Source: Inia geoffrensis
Lineage: Eukaryota > Chordata > Mammalia > Artiodactyla > Iniidae
Length of the DNA stretch: 64,000 nucleotides
Direction: 5' to 3'
NCBI GenBank assembly: GCA_036417435.1
Contig: CM070905.1
Span: 22,111,592 to 22,175,591, forward strand
In this document: positions 49,201 to 61,900 of the stretch, in pieces
Numbering within the stretch: the stretch's first letter is position 1
Layout: each line of letters opens with the position of its first letter
The notes under the pieces: generated by a model
Seen by the model: the letters and a program-made list of their open reading frames with translations, nothing else
Told to the model about the DNA's origin: nothing
Databases searched by the model: none
Position numbers and translations under genes: made by a program

Positions 49201-49946
49201 CTCCTTATTCTTTTAACGTTTGAGGATCTGTAGTGATATCTCTTTTTTCACTTTGATATTGGTAAATTGTATCTTCTCTCTTTTATTCTTGCGACGTTTG
49301 CCTAGAGGTTTATAAATATTATTGATCCCTTCACAGAACCAGCTTTTTGTTTCATTGACTTTTCTCTATTGTTTTTCTCTTCCAAACTGTGCACTTAATT
49401 GTGCAAAACAAACAAGCAAAAAACATAACACACACGCACACAAAAATCAAGCCAGAAGAAGGAAAACAAAAGATAGATCAAGCAGCACAAACATAAATTA
49501 GATAATAAGATGGTAGATATAGACCCAGATACATCATTGTCACATTAAATGTAAATGAACAACATAAAGAACATTTACAGAAATTGACTATATACTGAGC
49601 CATAAAACAAGACGCAACAAATTTCAAATGAATGAAATTGTGTATCTTATGTTCTCTAATTACATTCGATTAGTGTTGGAAATCAATAATAAAATAACTA
49701 GATATTTCACCATATTTTTTGTATTAAGAACACATTTATGGGAATCCCTCAGCAGTGCAGTGGTTAGGACTCCATGCTTTCACTGCTGAGGGCACAGGTT
49801 CAATCCCTGGTCAGGGAACAAAGATCCTGCAAGCCACAAGGCCAAAAAAACCAAAAGAACACATTTCTGTCTGTTTCCAGCCGTGATGAAGTAAAGGGGC
49901 TAGATTTACCCTGCTACCATAAATACCTAGAAAAAAATACATATAT

Positions 49947-49983
<37 letters not shown>

Positions 49984-52900
49984 CACAGTAGTTTTTCAGA
50001 AATTAGATGAACAAGCATTCCAGGATTATGATCTGAAGAAAGAGAAAAACCTAGGGTTGTGCTGGTTCATTTCATAGGGGCAGATTACAGTTTTCAGGTT
50101 AGGGAGGGCATACTGAAAAGGAGCCTACTTATCTCTCTGAGCCGAGAAAACAGATGGAGTTTGGGGAAGCCAAGAAATCTTAAACTTGTAGGGCAGAGTA
50201 CTAGAGAGGAAGGAGGTGGGGGTAGAGGGAAGGAGGGAAGAAAGAAAGAACGGAAAGAAATAGTTCCAGCAATCTGCTGAGGGTCTCCCCTTGAATCTTT
50301 AGATAAGAACTGGTCTGTGCATACGTAAAAGGAAAGCTACCTAAGGCCAAAGAAAGAATTACCAGGACACAGTGCTGAGAGTAATTCATATTCCTACCAG
50401 TGAGAGTGGGAAGACCTTGTCATCTTGTATAGTTCTCGGAAAGGTACGCCCTAGTAATGGGAATATATTAGCCTTAGACTAGGGCTTTAAAAAGCTTATA
50501 CACAAGCCTCAAAAGTGAAAAACTGATCCCAGGTAACTTAACCTCATGACAGAGTAAAGTGCAACACTATGTAAAAGAATTCAACAAAATCCAGCTCCTA
50601 ACAACAGAAACTTCATAATGTACAGCATTCAATAAAAAATTATCAGGTATGCAGAGAAGCAGGAAAATATTATCCAGACCAGGAGAAAAAGGATCAATAG
50701 GCACAAGCCCAGAAATGATAAAGATGATGGAATTAGCAGACAATGACATTAAAACAGCTCTGATAAATCCATCATAAGTTGTTCTAATAAACCCATTGTA
50801 AGTTGAAAATATCATAAGTCAAAAGTACATTTAATACACCTAACCTACCGAACATCATAGTTTAGCCTAACCTACCTTAAACGTGTTCAGAACACTTACA
50901 TTAGCCTATAATTGGGCAAAATCATCTAATACAAAGCCTATTTTATAATAACGTGTTGAATATCTTATATAATTTATTGACTACTGAAAGTGAAAAACAG
51001 AATGGTTGTATGGGTACAGAATGGTTGTAAGTGTATCAGTTGTTTACCTTTGTGATTGCATAGCTGACTGGAAGCTGCAGCTAAGTCCCGCTGCGCAGCA
51101 TCATGAGACAGTATTGTACAGCATATTGCTAGATGGGAAAAGATCAAAATTCAAAATTCGATGTATGGTTTCTACTGAATGCTTATCACTTTTGCACCAT
51201 CGTAAAGTCGAAAAATCATAAATTGAACCATTGAAGTTGGGAACCATCTGTAATCTGCATGTGTGTGTGTGTATATATATATATACACACACACACACAT
51301 GCACAAACATATATACATATATATTTATATATCACATTATTTTTGTGGGATTTTTGTTGTTATTGAGATTTACCCATGTCTTTACTGCTTTTTTTGTGTT
51401 TTTTTTGAGAAGTTTTAGGTTCATAGCAAAATTCAGAGAAAGGTACAGAGATTTTACCCACACGTGCATAGACTCCCCTGTTATCAACATCCCCACCAGG
51501 GTGGTACATTTGTTACAATTGATGAACCTACATTGACACATCATTATAACCCAGAGTCCATAGTTTACATTCACTCTTGGTGTTGTACATTCCGTGAGTT
51601 TGGACAAATGTATAATGACATGTATCCATCATTAAAATATCATACAGAGTATTTTCACTGCCCTAAAAATCCTCTGTACTCTGCCTGTTTATCCCTAACT
51701 CCCCGCCCCCCCACCACAACCCCTGTCAACCACCGGTCTTTTTACTGTCTCCATAGTTTTGTCTTTTCCAGAGTGCCATACAGTTGGAATCATATAGCAT
51801 GTAGCGTTTTCATATTGACTCCTTTCAGTTAGTAATATGCATTTAAGTTTCCTCCATGTTTTTTCATGGCTTGATAGCTCATTTCCTGTTAGCACTGAAT
51901 AATATTCTGTTGTCTGGATGTACCATAGTTTATCCATTACCCTACTAAAGGACATCTTTGTTGCTTCCAAGTTTGGCAGTTATGAGTAAAGCTGGTATAA
52001 ACAGCTGTGTGCAGGTTTTTGTGTGGACTTAAGTTTTCAACTCCTTTGGGTAAATATCAAAGGGCACAGTTGCTGGATTGCATGTTCAGAGTATGTTTGG
52101 TTTTGTAAGAAATGGCCAAACTATATTCTAAGGAGGCTGTACCATTTTTATTTCCCACCAACAGTGAATGAGAGTTCCTGTTGCTCCACATCCTCATCAG
52201 CATTTGGTGTTATTAGTGTTCCTGATTTTGACCATTCTATCAGGAGTGTAGTGGTATCTTGCTGTTTTTTTTTTTTTTTAGCGGTACGCGGGCCTCTCAC
52301 TGTTGTGGCCTCTCCCGTTGCGGAGCACATGCTCTGGACGCGCAGGCTCAGTGGCCATGGCTCATGGGCCTAGCCGCTCCATGGCACGTGGGATCTTCCC
52401 GGACCAGGTCATGAACCCGTGTCCCCTGCATCAGCAGGCGGACTCTCAACCACTGTGGCACCAGGGAAGCCCTGTCTTGCTGTTTTAATTTGCCTTTCCC
52501 TGATGACATATAATGAGGAGCATCTTCTCATATACTTATTTGCCTTCTGTTTTTCTTCTTAAGTGAGGTATCTGTTAAGGTCTTTGGCCCATTTTAAAAT
52601 TAGGTTGTTTTTCTTATTTTTGACTTTTAAGAGGTTTTTCTGTTTTTTGGGGGGTTTTTTGGGTGTATTTTGCATAACAGTCCTTTCTCAATTATGTGTT
52701 CTGTAAATATTTCCCCTAGTCTGTGTTATCTTCTCATCCTCTTGACATTGTCTTTTGCAGAGAAGTTTTTAATTGTAATAAAGGCTGACTTATCAATTAT
52801 TTCTTTCATGGATCATGCCTTTGGTGTTGTATCTAAAAAGTCATCACCATACTCAACATCATCTAGGTTTTCTCCTAGGAATTTTATAGTTTTTCATTTT

Positions 52901-55900
52901 ATAGTTAGGTCTGTGGTCGATTTTGAGTTAATTTTTGTGAAGAGTGTAAGGTCTGCGTCTAGATTCATCTTTTTGGCATGCGGATATCCAGTTGTTCTGG
53001 CACCATTTGTTGAGGAGACTATCTTTACTCCATTGTATTGCCTTTGCTCCTTTGTCAAAGATCAGTTTACTATATTTATGTGGGTATATTTCTGGGTTGT
53101 CTTTTCTGTTCCATTGATAAATTTGTCCATTCTTATGCCAATACCATTCTGTCTTGTTAGTGTTTACCGCTTTCTTTTTTTTTTTTTTACTCTTCATTCC
53201 TTACTGTATTTCTGAGTTATTATCTAGAATAATTTTCCCTGTGCCTGAAGAATATACCTTCTAGAATCCCATCTTTTGTAGACTTTAGATACTTTATCCT
53301 ATGCAAAACCCTGGGCTTATACTTCTGTGGCTATGAGTTGTGTGTTTTTCCATTTGTGGCACCTGTGCATTTCCCTTCGTTTTTCCCTTGGCTATGTATT
53401 AAAATTTTTTTGTTCCTGTTTTATTCAGCATTTCTGTGTATTTGTTTAGGCAGTATAGTTGTTAAAAACACATCTTCGGGGGCTTCCCTGGTGGCGCAGT
53501 GGTTGAGAGTCTGCCTGCCGATGCAGGGGACTACGGGTTCGTGTTCCGGTCTGGGAAGATCCCACATGCTGCGGAGTGGCTGGGCCCTTGAGCCATGGCT
53601 GCTGAGCCTGCGCGTCCGGAGCCTGCTGCTCCGCAACGGCAGAGGCCACAACAGTGAGAGGCCCGCGTACCAAACAAAAAAAACAAAAAAAAAACAAAAA
53701 AAAACCACATCTTCGTCAACACTACATTGTCACTCTTTAATTTTAGCCAATTTTCTGGGTGTAAGGTGGTATATGAAATGTGGTTTTAACTTGTATTTCC
53801 CCAGTGACTAACAGTGTTAAGCCTCCATTTTTTGTTCTTCAGCTAAATTTTTTTGGATCTCCAGTTTTATTCTGCTTCATGGTAGATTTTTATTTGGTGG
53901 GGGGGAGTGTAAATTTTCTTCTGCTCTGAAGTTTTGATTGTCATTTTTTTTGCTTTCTTCTCATAGTAGCTTCATATGGATGTGATATGCAGTAGCTTCT
54001 TATGGATGTGATATGCCTCGTTATCTGCCCCATGCTGCCTTTCTCATTCTGGGGTGATTTTTTTCTGTGTTTAAGCACCATGAGAATCCTCACTCTGTTC
54101 TGCCTGTTCCTTAATGGGCTCAGTAGTCTCCAACAGATCCTTTGTACAGCTTGGACTCTGGAGCTGGGTCTGATGTATTTGAGTTTCACTACTTATAAGA
54201 AATTTGAAGTTACTTGGTAGAGAATGAGGCTAGACAGGCTAGAGGAACCAAGGCTTTGAGCATTGAGTATGAGTGTTTATGAATAAAATCAGAGATCCAG
54301 GTGAGGAGAAAGGGTGGGTGAAAGTTTATTTAACACTTTTTTTGGATCCAGGTATCCATCTAGAAATCTTGATAATTGAAAATAGTAGTTGTACAACCAC
54401 AAATACCTTAAGAAAAAATATGCTGAACTGAGGAAAACACAGAGTCTGCATGTCTCTCTGTATATATTTTTAAAGAATTTTAAAAATACATTTTCTAGGA
54501 CAAGCCTTTAGCACATTGAAAAACCTGTCTTTGGACTCATATTGTCACAGCCACAGTTTGGGTCCTTCTGTATAAAGACCCATGTAATTAACTGAATTTT
54601 TGAATTTTCATCTAGGTGTTTTCTACTGTTAGTGCATCAATTACTTGTGTTTAGGAAATACTAGAATTTTGAATATTTTCTCATCCAGGCCTTTTTTTTT
54701 TCTTTCTTTTTTTTTTGGCCATGCCTTGCAGCATGCAGGATCTTAGTTGCCTGACCAGGGATTAAACCCAGGCCCCTGCATTGGGAGTGAGGAGTCTTAA
54801 CTGCTGGACCTCCAAGGAAGTCCCCTCATCCAGGCACTTTTTTTTTTTTTTTTTTTTTTTGGTACGTGGGCCTCTCACTGTTGTGGCCTCTCCCGTTGTG
54901 GAGCATAGGCTCCGGACGCGCAGGCTCAGCGGCCATGGCTTACGGGCCTAGCCGCTCCGCGGCATGTGGGATCCTCCCAGACTGGGGCACAAACCCGTGT
55001 CCCCTGCATCTGCAGGTGGACTCTCAACCACTGCGCCACCAGGGAAGCCCATCCAGGCACTTTTAAAAGGACTTTTTGGGTAGATGAGAATCTTTTTTTT
55101 TTTTTTTTGCGGTACGCGGGCCTCTCCCTGTTGTGGCCTCTCCCGTTGCGGAGCACAGGCTCTGGACGCACAAGCTCAGTGGCCATGGCTCACGGGCCTA
55201 GCCGCTCCACGGCACGTGGGATCTTCCCGGACCGGGGCACGAACCCGTGTCCCCTGCATCGGCAGGCGGACTCTCAACCTCTGCGCCACCAGGGAAGCCT
55301 GAGAATCATTTTAAGAATAGCTTTCTAAATATATTTACTTGGGGTCCTCACTTCAAACAGTTTAAAAAACCATTTCCTTATGAATAACCTGTTGCCTTTT
55401 ATAAATAATTTTTCAGCAAACATTGAGAAGAATGTGCTACCTTACTATCAAAGAAATGGCTACCATCTCTGAGGATGTCATAATTGTGACAAGCAGGTAT
55501 GTGAATAGTTAAAACCTACGATGCGATACTTACATATTTAGTGGAGTATTTGTTGTTCTCTTTCTGTTTATTTTACTTTTTGACTGTAAGAAAGCCAGTA
55601 GGAATTTAAAAGAACATAATGTCTTAAAGCATTCTTTTCTAAAATGTGGTTATCATGTGAAAACCATCTCTGTCTAATAAAGCTGAGAAAGAAGTCACAA
55701 AGGATAATACTAATAGATTTGATTACATTTTAAAATGTCATAAAAATATATAAACAAAACTAAAAAGTAAATGATACATTGAAATAAAATATTTATTAAA
55801 AAATTTTATTTCATATTAGAGTATAGTTGATTTATGAAAAAATATAACAAGTACATCAAAAGGCTAACATCTGTAATATGTAAAGAACTCTTATACTTCA

Positions 55901-58900
55901 AAAAAACTCCAAGTGATACTTCATAAAATAATCAACATAAAGGATCTAAATATCTTTAGTCATTCTCACTAGTAACCAAAAAATGTAATTAAAAATTCAA
56001 GAATGAGTTACAATATTTTTTTTTGTTTGTTTTTTGTGCTTTTTCAATTCAATTTATTTAAACTAAAAAAAAAAAAAAAACCCCCAAAACAGCTCCCCCA
56101 TTTCTCCCACTCCCCCAGTCCCTGCCTCTGGGAAACCACTAATCTGATCTCTGTATCTGTGTATCTATGAGCCTGGTTTTATTTATTTATTTAGATTCCA
56201 CATATAAAAGAGATCATATGGTATTTGTCTCTCTCTGTCCGACTTATTTCACTTAGCATAATGCTCTCAAGGTCCGTACATGTTGTCACAAATGTCAAGA
56301 TTTCATTCTTTTTTAATGGCTGAATAATATTCCAATGCAAATATGTACCCCAGTTTCTTTATCCATTCATCTGTTGATGGACGCTTAGGTTGTCTCCATA
56401 TCTTGGCTAATGGAAATAATGCTGCAGTGAACATGGGAGTGCATATATCTTTTTGAATTAATGTTTTCTTCAGATAAATACCCAGAAATGGAATTGCTGG
56501 ATCACATGGTAGTTCTATTTTAATATTTTGAGGAACCTCCATACTGTTTTCCATAGTGGCTGTACCAATTTACATTCCCACCAACAGTGCAGAGGGTTCC
56601 CTTTTCTTCATGTCCTAAACAACACTTGCTGTTTCTATCTTTTTGATAGTAGCCATTCTAACAGGTGTGAGGTGATAGCTCATTGTGGTTTTGATTTACA
56701 TTTTCCTGATGATTAATGATGTAGAGCATCTTCTCATGTACTTGTTGGCCATCTGTATGTCTTCTTTGGAAAAATGTCTGTTCACATCTTCCCATTTTAA
56801 ATCAGATTTTTTTTTTTGCTATTGAGTTTATGAGTTCTTTATAAATTTTGAAAAATTATAATATTTTGCCAATCAAATTGGCAAAAAATAAAAAAGGCAG
56901 TCAGTACTTGTAAGGGATATTGACATTCTTGTATACAGGAGGTAGAATAATAAATTGATTCAGTTTTTTTAGAAAGCAGTGTGGCAGCATTTGTTGAATG
57001 TTTGAAAGGGTTTATCCCTTTGATCCAGTAATTCCACATCTATGGAATTACCCACAGAAAACAATCAGAGATAGCACAGAAATACTTATATGCAATGATG
57101 CTTATTGCAACACTGTTTACACTAGCAAAAAGGAAAAAACAACTTGAATGTCTGACATTGTTAAAAATGATCTAATTAATCATGTTTTAGTCATATTTTG
57201 AAATACTTAAATTTTTTGAATATATTTTTGAGACATCTTTAACGATATGGAAAAGTCTTCAATAAAGTGCTAAATGAAAGTTGGATTCAAGTCTGTGTAT
57301 TCCCTGTAGTCTCTTTTAAAAATATTCTAAGTATGTATATAAAAATATATGATTGGATATACACTGATATATTACCAGTAAGTTATCTCTGGGTGTTTGG
57401 AATTGTGGCTATTTATTTTCTTTAAACTTTTGATAATTTCCAAATGTCCTAGAATGAGTATGTATAATTCAGAGTGCTAAGATATATAACAAATGTTAGT
57501 TAGAAAATAGTTATTAACAGTTATTAATATATAGTTGTAGTTAATAGTTACTAATTATAACTCAAGTGAATCTGGTATTTGTACAAGAAAATAAGTTTTG
57601 GAGGAGGGTACTTACGTTTAACCAGCAGTTGTGTTGAATGTAGTTTCATAATATTAGTAAAGCTTTCAGCTAAACATAACACAAAGCCAGAATTAAATAA
57701 TAACAAAAAAATAAGCACAGAGTAGCTGGTGTTGGTTCAGTAGTTCAGTAGCGTCAGGGCTGGTGTCTCTTAAATTCTTTGGGACATCCTCACATTATTG
57801 CAAAATAAGATGCCTGAATTACTGGCAGTGCACCATTCAAGGTGGGAGGGGTACCGGGAAGGGGGACAGAGAGAGCCAGCACTGTCTGCCCCTTTTATCA
57901 GGTATGCAAAAGCTTTTCCCAAGGCAATTTTTAGATTTTATTCGGCACAACTGCGTTATGACTAACCTTGGGAGGCCAGGAAAGTGAGCATATAGCTTTT
58001 GTAGCCCAAGGGGCAGGCTTGGGAGAAGAGAGGGGATTAAAAGTGGGTATTGGATTAGTCAGCTAACAGTGTGTGGCACAAATACAAAACAAAAAAAATC
58101 TTCACTTAGATTGCTAGATTCACTAAATATTGGAAAAATTAAAAATAGATTAATCAACTGTTGATTGAGGGTTTTTCGTTCCTTTGTTTAGCTGTTAATA
58201 CTTCCATCTGAGTCCTGTTAGGCCGCTTTCAATTATGGTTTGCTTCTCGTTCGTTTTAAGTGATTAGTAGATGTAGTAGGCAGAATAATGCCCCCTCCAC
58301 CCCCAAGATATCCCTGTCCTAATTCCTAGGACCTGTGAAAATGTTACATTACGTGGCAAAGGGGAATTAAAGTTGCTAATCAGCAGATAGGGAGAGTAGC
58401 CTGGATTATCCAGGTGGGCCCAATATAAGGATAAGTGTCCTTAAAAGTAGAAGAGGGAGGCAGAAGAAAAGGGTCAGTAAAGAGATGTGATGATGGAAGC
58501 CGGCTCAGAGGGATGCACTGTTGTTGCTGGATTTGGAGATGGTGGAAGGGAGCCATAAGCCAAGGAATATGGGTGATGTCTGGAAGCTGGAAAAGGCAAG
58601 GAAATGGATTTACTCCTACAGCCTCCAGAAAGGAGTGCCATGCTGCTGACACCTTGAGTTTAGCCCAGTGAGACCTGTGCTGGACCTCACCTTACAGAGC
58701 TGTAAGGTGAATAAGTGAATGTTGTCTTAAGCCTCGAAGTTTGTGGTAATTTGTTACAGTAGCAATAGAAGACGAACAGATTTTTGCAGTATTTAAGTGT
58801 ATCAAATCAATACATTGTATACCGTAAAGTTACACAATGTTATATGTCACTTATATCTCAAAACTAGAAAAAAAAATAGAGACTTTCGTACCTGGAAGTG

Positions 58901-61900
58901 GGGTGCTGCTGTAACAAATACCTAAAAATGTGGAAGTGGCTTTGTAATTGGGCAGTGAACAGGTGCTGGAAGAGTTTTGGGGAACATGATAGAAAAAGCC
59001 TACACTGCCTTGAACAAACTGGTAGAAATATGGGCTTTAATGACTCTGCTAGACTTGGAAGTGAGGAGCAGGATAGAGAAAACGTTTATCATACAACATT
59101 GTGAACAGACTGTTGATAGAAATATGGACATTAAAGGGGTTGCTGGTGAGGGCTCAGAAGAAAATGAGGAAGGTATTAGAAACTGGAGGGAAGGGGATCC
59201 TTGTTATATTGTGGCAGAAAGCTTAGTGGCATTGTATCCTGCAGTTAGGTGGAAAGCAGGGCTTGTAAGCAATGAATTTGGATATTTAACTGAGATTTCC
59301 AAGCAGAATGTTGAGGTGTGGCTTGGTTTCTTTTTGCCACTTGTAGTAAAATTTGAGAGTAGGGTAATAAATTGAGGAGAGACTTGTTAAACATGAACCA
59401 GGAGATCTTGATAAATACCAAATCATTATGTTGTACACCTGAAACTAATATAATGTTGTATGTCAATTACATCTCAAGAACAAAACAAAAATAAACCAGG
59501 AGTTGTTGATTTTGGAAATTGTCAGCCTACCAAAATGGCAAAGGATGCTAAAATCAAGAGGTGTGTTGGGAAAGCCTTCTCTAGAGAAAAAATCAGAGTT
59601 ACTCTACAGCCTTTTCCTGAAACCTCAGAAAGATTAAAAGGTCAGTGTATTCACTCACACAAAACACTGAGAGATGAAGGGTGTGACTCATAGATTCCCT
59701 CAGCATCTAAGCAGAAACCAAAAATAGAGATGGGATTATCTAGGCAAGATCTGTGGAGGAGCCTCTTGTCTAGTGGAGTGAGTCTCTGTACGTATATGGT
59801 AGTCCCACAAGGCTCTTGAGAATCTTATACCAGCAGAAACACTGCCAGCTTGGACTGAAAGGAACAGAGAGGTGAAGTGAAAGAAGGCTATCAGAGCTCC
59901 AAAATTCTACAGGCAGGAGGCAGGCTGATAAGACTCCTCAGCTTTAAGCACAAGCTGCCCTTTATAAAAAGGAAGGAAGGCTCCGAGGGCGGAGGCCCAT
60001 AATGTAGAGCTGAGAACCATAGTGAATTCTGCCACGACTTGAAACCCCTTCCAGTTTGCGTGGCTGGATTTCAGAATTGCTTGGGACCAGTAACTCTTTT
60101 TTATCCTTCCATTTTCTCTTTTTGAACAGGAACGTCTGTATGTGTTATCCTATGGCAGATGCCATCTTTGTTTTTCAGAGCAGGGAACTTGTTTTTTAGT
60201 TTCACATGTCCATGCATGGAGAGGAATTTTGCCTCAGGATAAATTATACCCAATCTCATCCATCCCTGATTTAGATGATTTTTGATGATAAGATTGGGAC
60301 TTTTGAGTTGGGTGAGATTTTGGAGGTTTTTTTTTTTTTTTGACTGCACCGCACGGCACACAGGATCTTAGCTCCCCAACCAGGGATTGAACCTGTGACC
60401 CCTGCATTGGAAGATGAAGTCTTAACCACTGGACTGCCAGGGAAGTCCTGAGATTTTGGACTTTGAGTTGATGCCATAATGTGTTGATTTGGGGGGGATC
60501 TTGGGATAGGGTGAATATTATTTTGCCTATGAGGTGGATGCATCCCTGCTGACACAATGATTTTAGCCCAGTGAGACCTAAGTTGGAATTCTAGCCCATA
60601 GAACTAACTGTAAGATAATAAATACATTTTTGTTGTTTTAAGCCACTAATTGTGGCTTACAATTGTGGTCATTTGTTATAGCAGGAGTAGAAAACTAATA
60701 TATTAGATGACCATTCTACATACACAGACAATTGTGTTAGCTTGGTAAGAAATCATGGATATTGAGAAAACCTAAAGGCAGACACTTCACAAAAGAGTAT
60801 ATACAGATAGCCAATAAGCACATGGAAGTGTTCTCAATATTATTAGTCATCAAGGAAATGAAGATTGAAACCTCAGTGAGATACCTTTTCATATTCACTA
60901 AAATGGTTAAAATAGAAAAGCCTGACAGTACCAAAATCCACAAGCCTGCTCCAATACCAAGTATGGAACTTGGTGTATGGAACAGTTGAAGCTCTCCTAC
61001 ATTGTAGGTGGGAATGTAGAATGAATGATACAACCACCACAGAAAAAGTTTGGCAGTTTCTTATAAAGTTAAACATATACCTACCTTGTGGCCAGTAATT
61101 CCACTGCTAAGTATTTACCCAAGAAAATGAAAATCTTTGGCCACAAAAAAGACTGTATAAGAATTTCATAGCAGCTTTGTGATAGCCCTAAACCAGAAAC
61201 AACCCAAAAGTTCATCAACAGGAGAATGGTTAAACCAACTGTGTTATATTAATACAGTGGATCACTACTCAGCAATAAAAAGGAACAAATTGCTGTTTCA
61301 AGCAACACCACAGATACATTTCTAAAATAGTATGTTGGAACAAAAGAAAACAGACACAAAAGAATACATGCTGGATGATTCTATTTATATAAATTCTAAG
61401 ACCAGTCAAAACTCAGTTGTGGTGACAGAAACCAGAAGTCTGGTAGGTTGGAGGAGACTGACTGGAAGTGGGCCTGAGGGAACTTTCTGAGGTGATGGAA
61501 GTGTTCAGTATTTTATTTTGGGTAAAGGTTATATGAGTGATCACAGTTGCCATCTAACTGAACACTTAAGCTGGCATTTTTATTGTATATAAATTACAAC
61601 TCAGTTAACAAAAAGAAAAGCATGAAGAGATTTAGTTAGTGGCTTAAGGATGGTCAAGTATATTGACAATCTGATTATACTGTTCTACCCCTGTCTGATG
61701 AGACTCACCAGTGAAAAGCTGCATCTGAAGATTGCTTAGAATTCTGGAAATGAGTCCTGAGGAATGACCCATCACTCACGTGGGGAGTAGCATGGGGGAA
61801 TGGGTTTCAGTATGTGATTAGTTACATCCCTAGTCTCAGAAAATCAAATGAACAGTTCATAGGCCATGGTTTAGGAAGAAATAAAGGGGCTGTAGAAACG

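Larger units (their letters stand above)
46050..49385 (-). repeat. Long antisense L1M LINE with reverse-transcriptase remnants
   Basis: 3' UTR at 46070 (AAAATTCACCCTTTTTAGGGC), ORF2 C-terminus near 46550, and the RT region at 48250-48513, where the minus strand reads [11 protein letters not shown] and [14 protein letters not shown], a classic L1 RT motif. Two young SINEs (48031-48238, 48878-49093) split it. Many stops; not functional. Confidence 0.85.
58272..60703 (+). mobile_element. Old ERVL-MaLR provirus (MLT1-like), sense, with later insertions
   Basis: 5' LTR at 58272-58778 begins TGTAGTAGGCAGAATAATG and ends with AAGTTTGTGGTAATTTGTTAC. Internal sequence (CTGGAAGTGGGGTGCTGCTG; GCCTACACTGCCTTGAACA; GAAACTGGAGGGAAGG) runs to about 60544, and only the last 160 bp of the 3' LTR remains (60545-60703). 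L1 3' ends at about 58800-58865 and 59405-59493 and a SINE at 60325-60448 were added later. There are no intact reading frames, and this class lacks envelope genes. Confidence 0.8.

Noticed and set aside
36775..55496. COPG1 instead of COPG2
   Set aside because: [27 protein letters not shown] and MATISED fit gamma-2 better than gamma-1 as I recall them, and the TSGA13 neighbour is specific to the COPG2 locus.
58977..59375. 132-residue + strand frame in COPG2 intron 5
   Set aside because: It corresponds to MaLR internal sequence, a decayed retroviral-type remnant without an intact gene.
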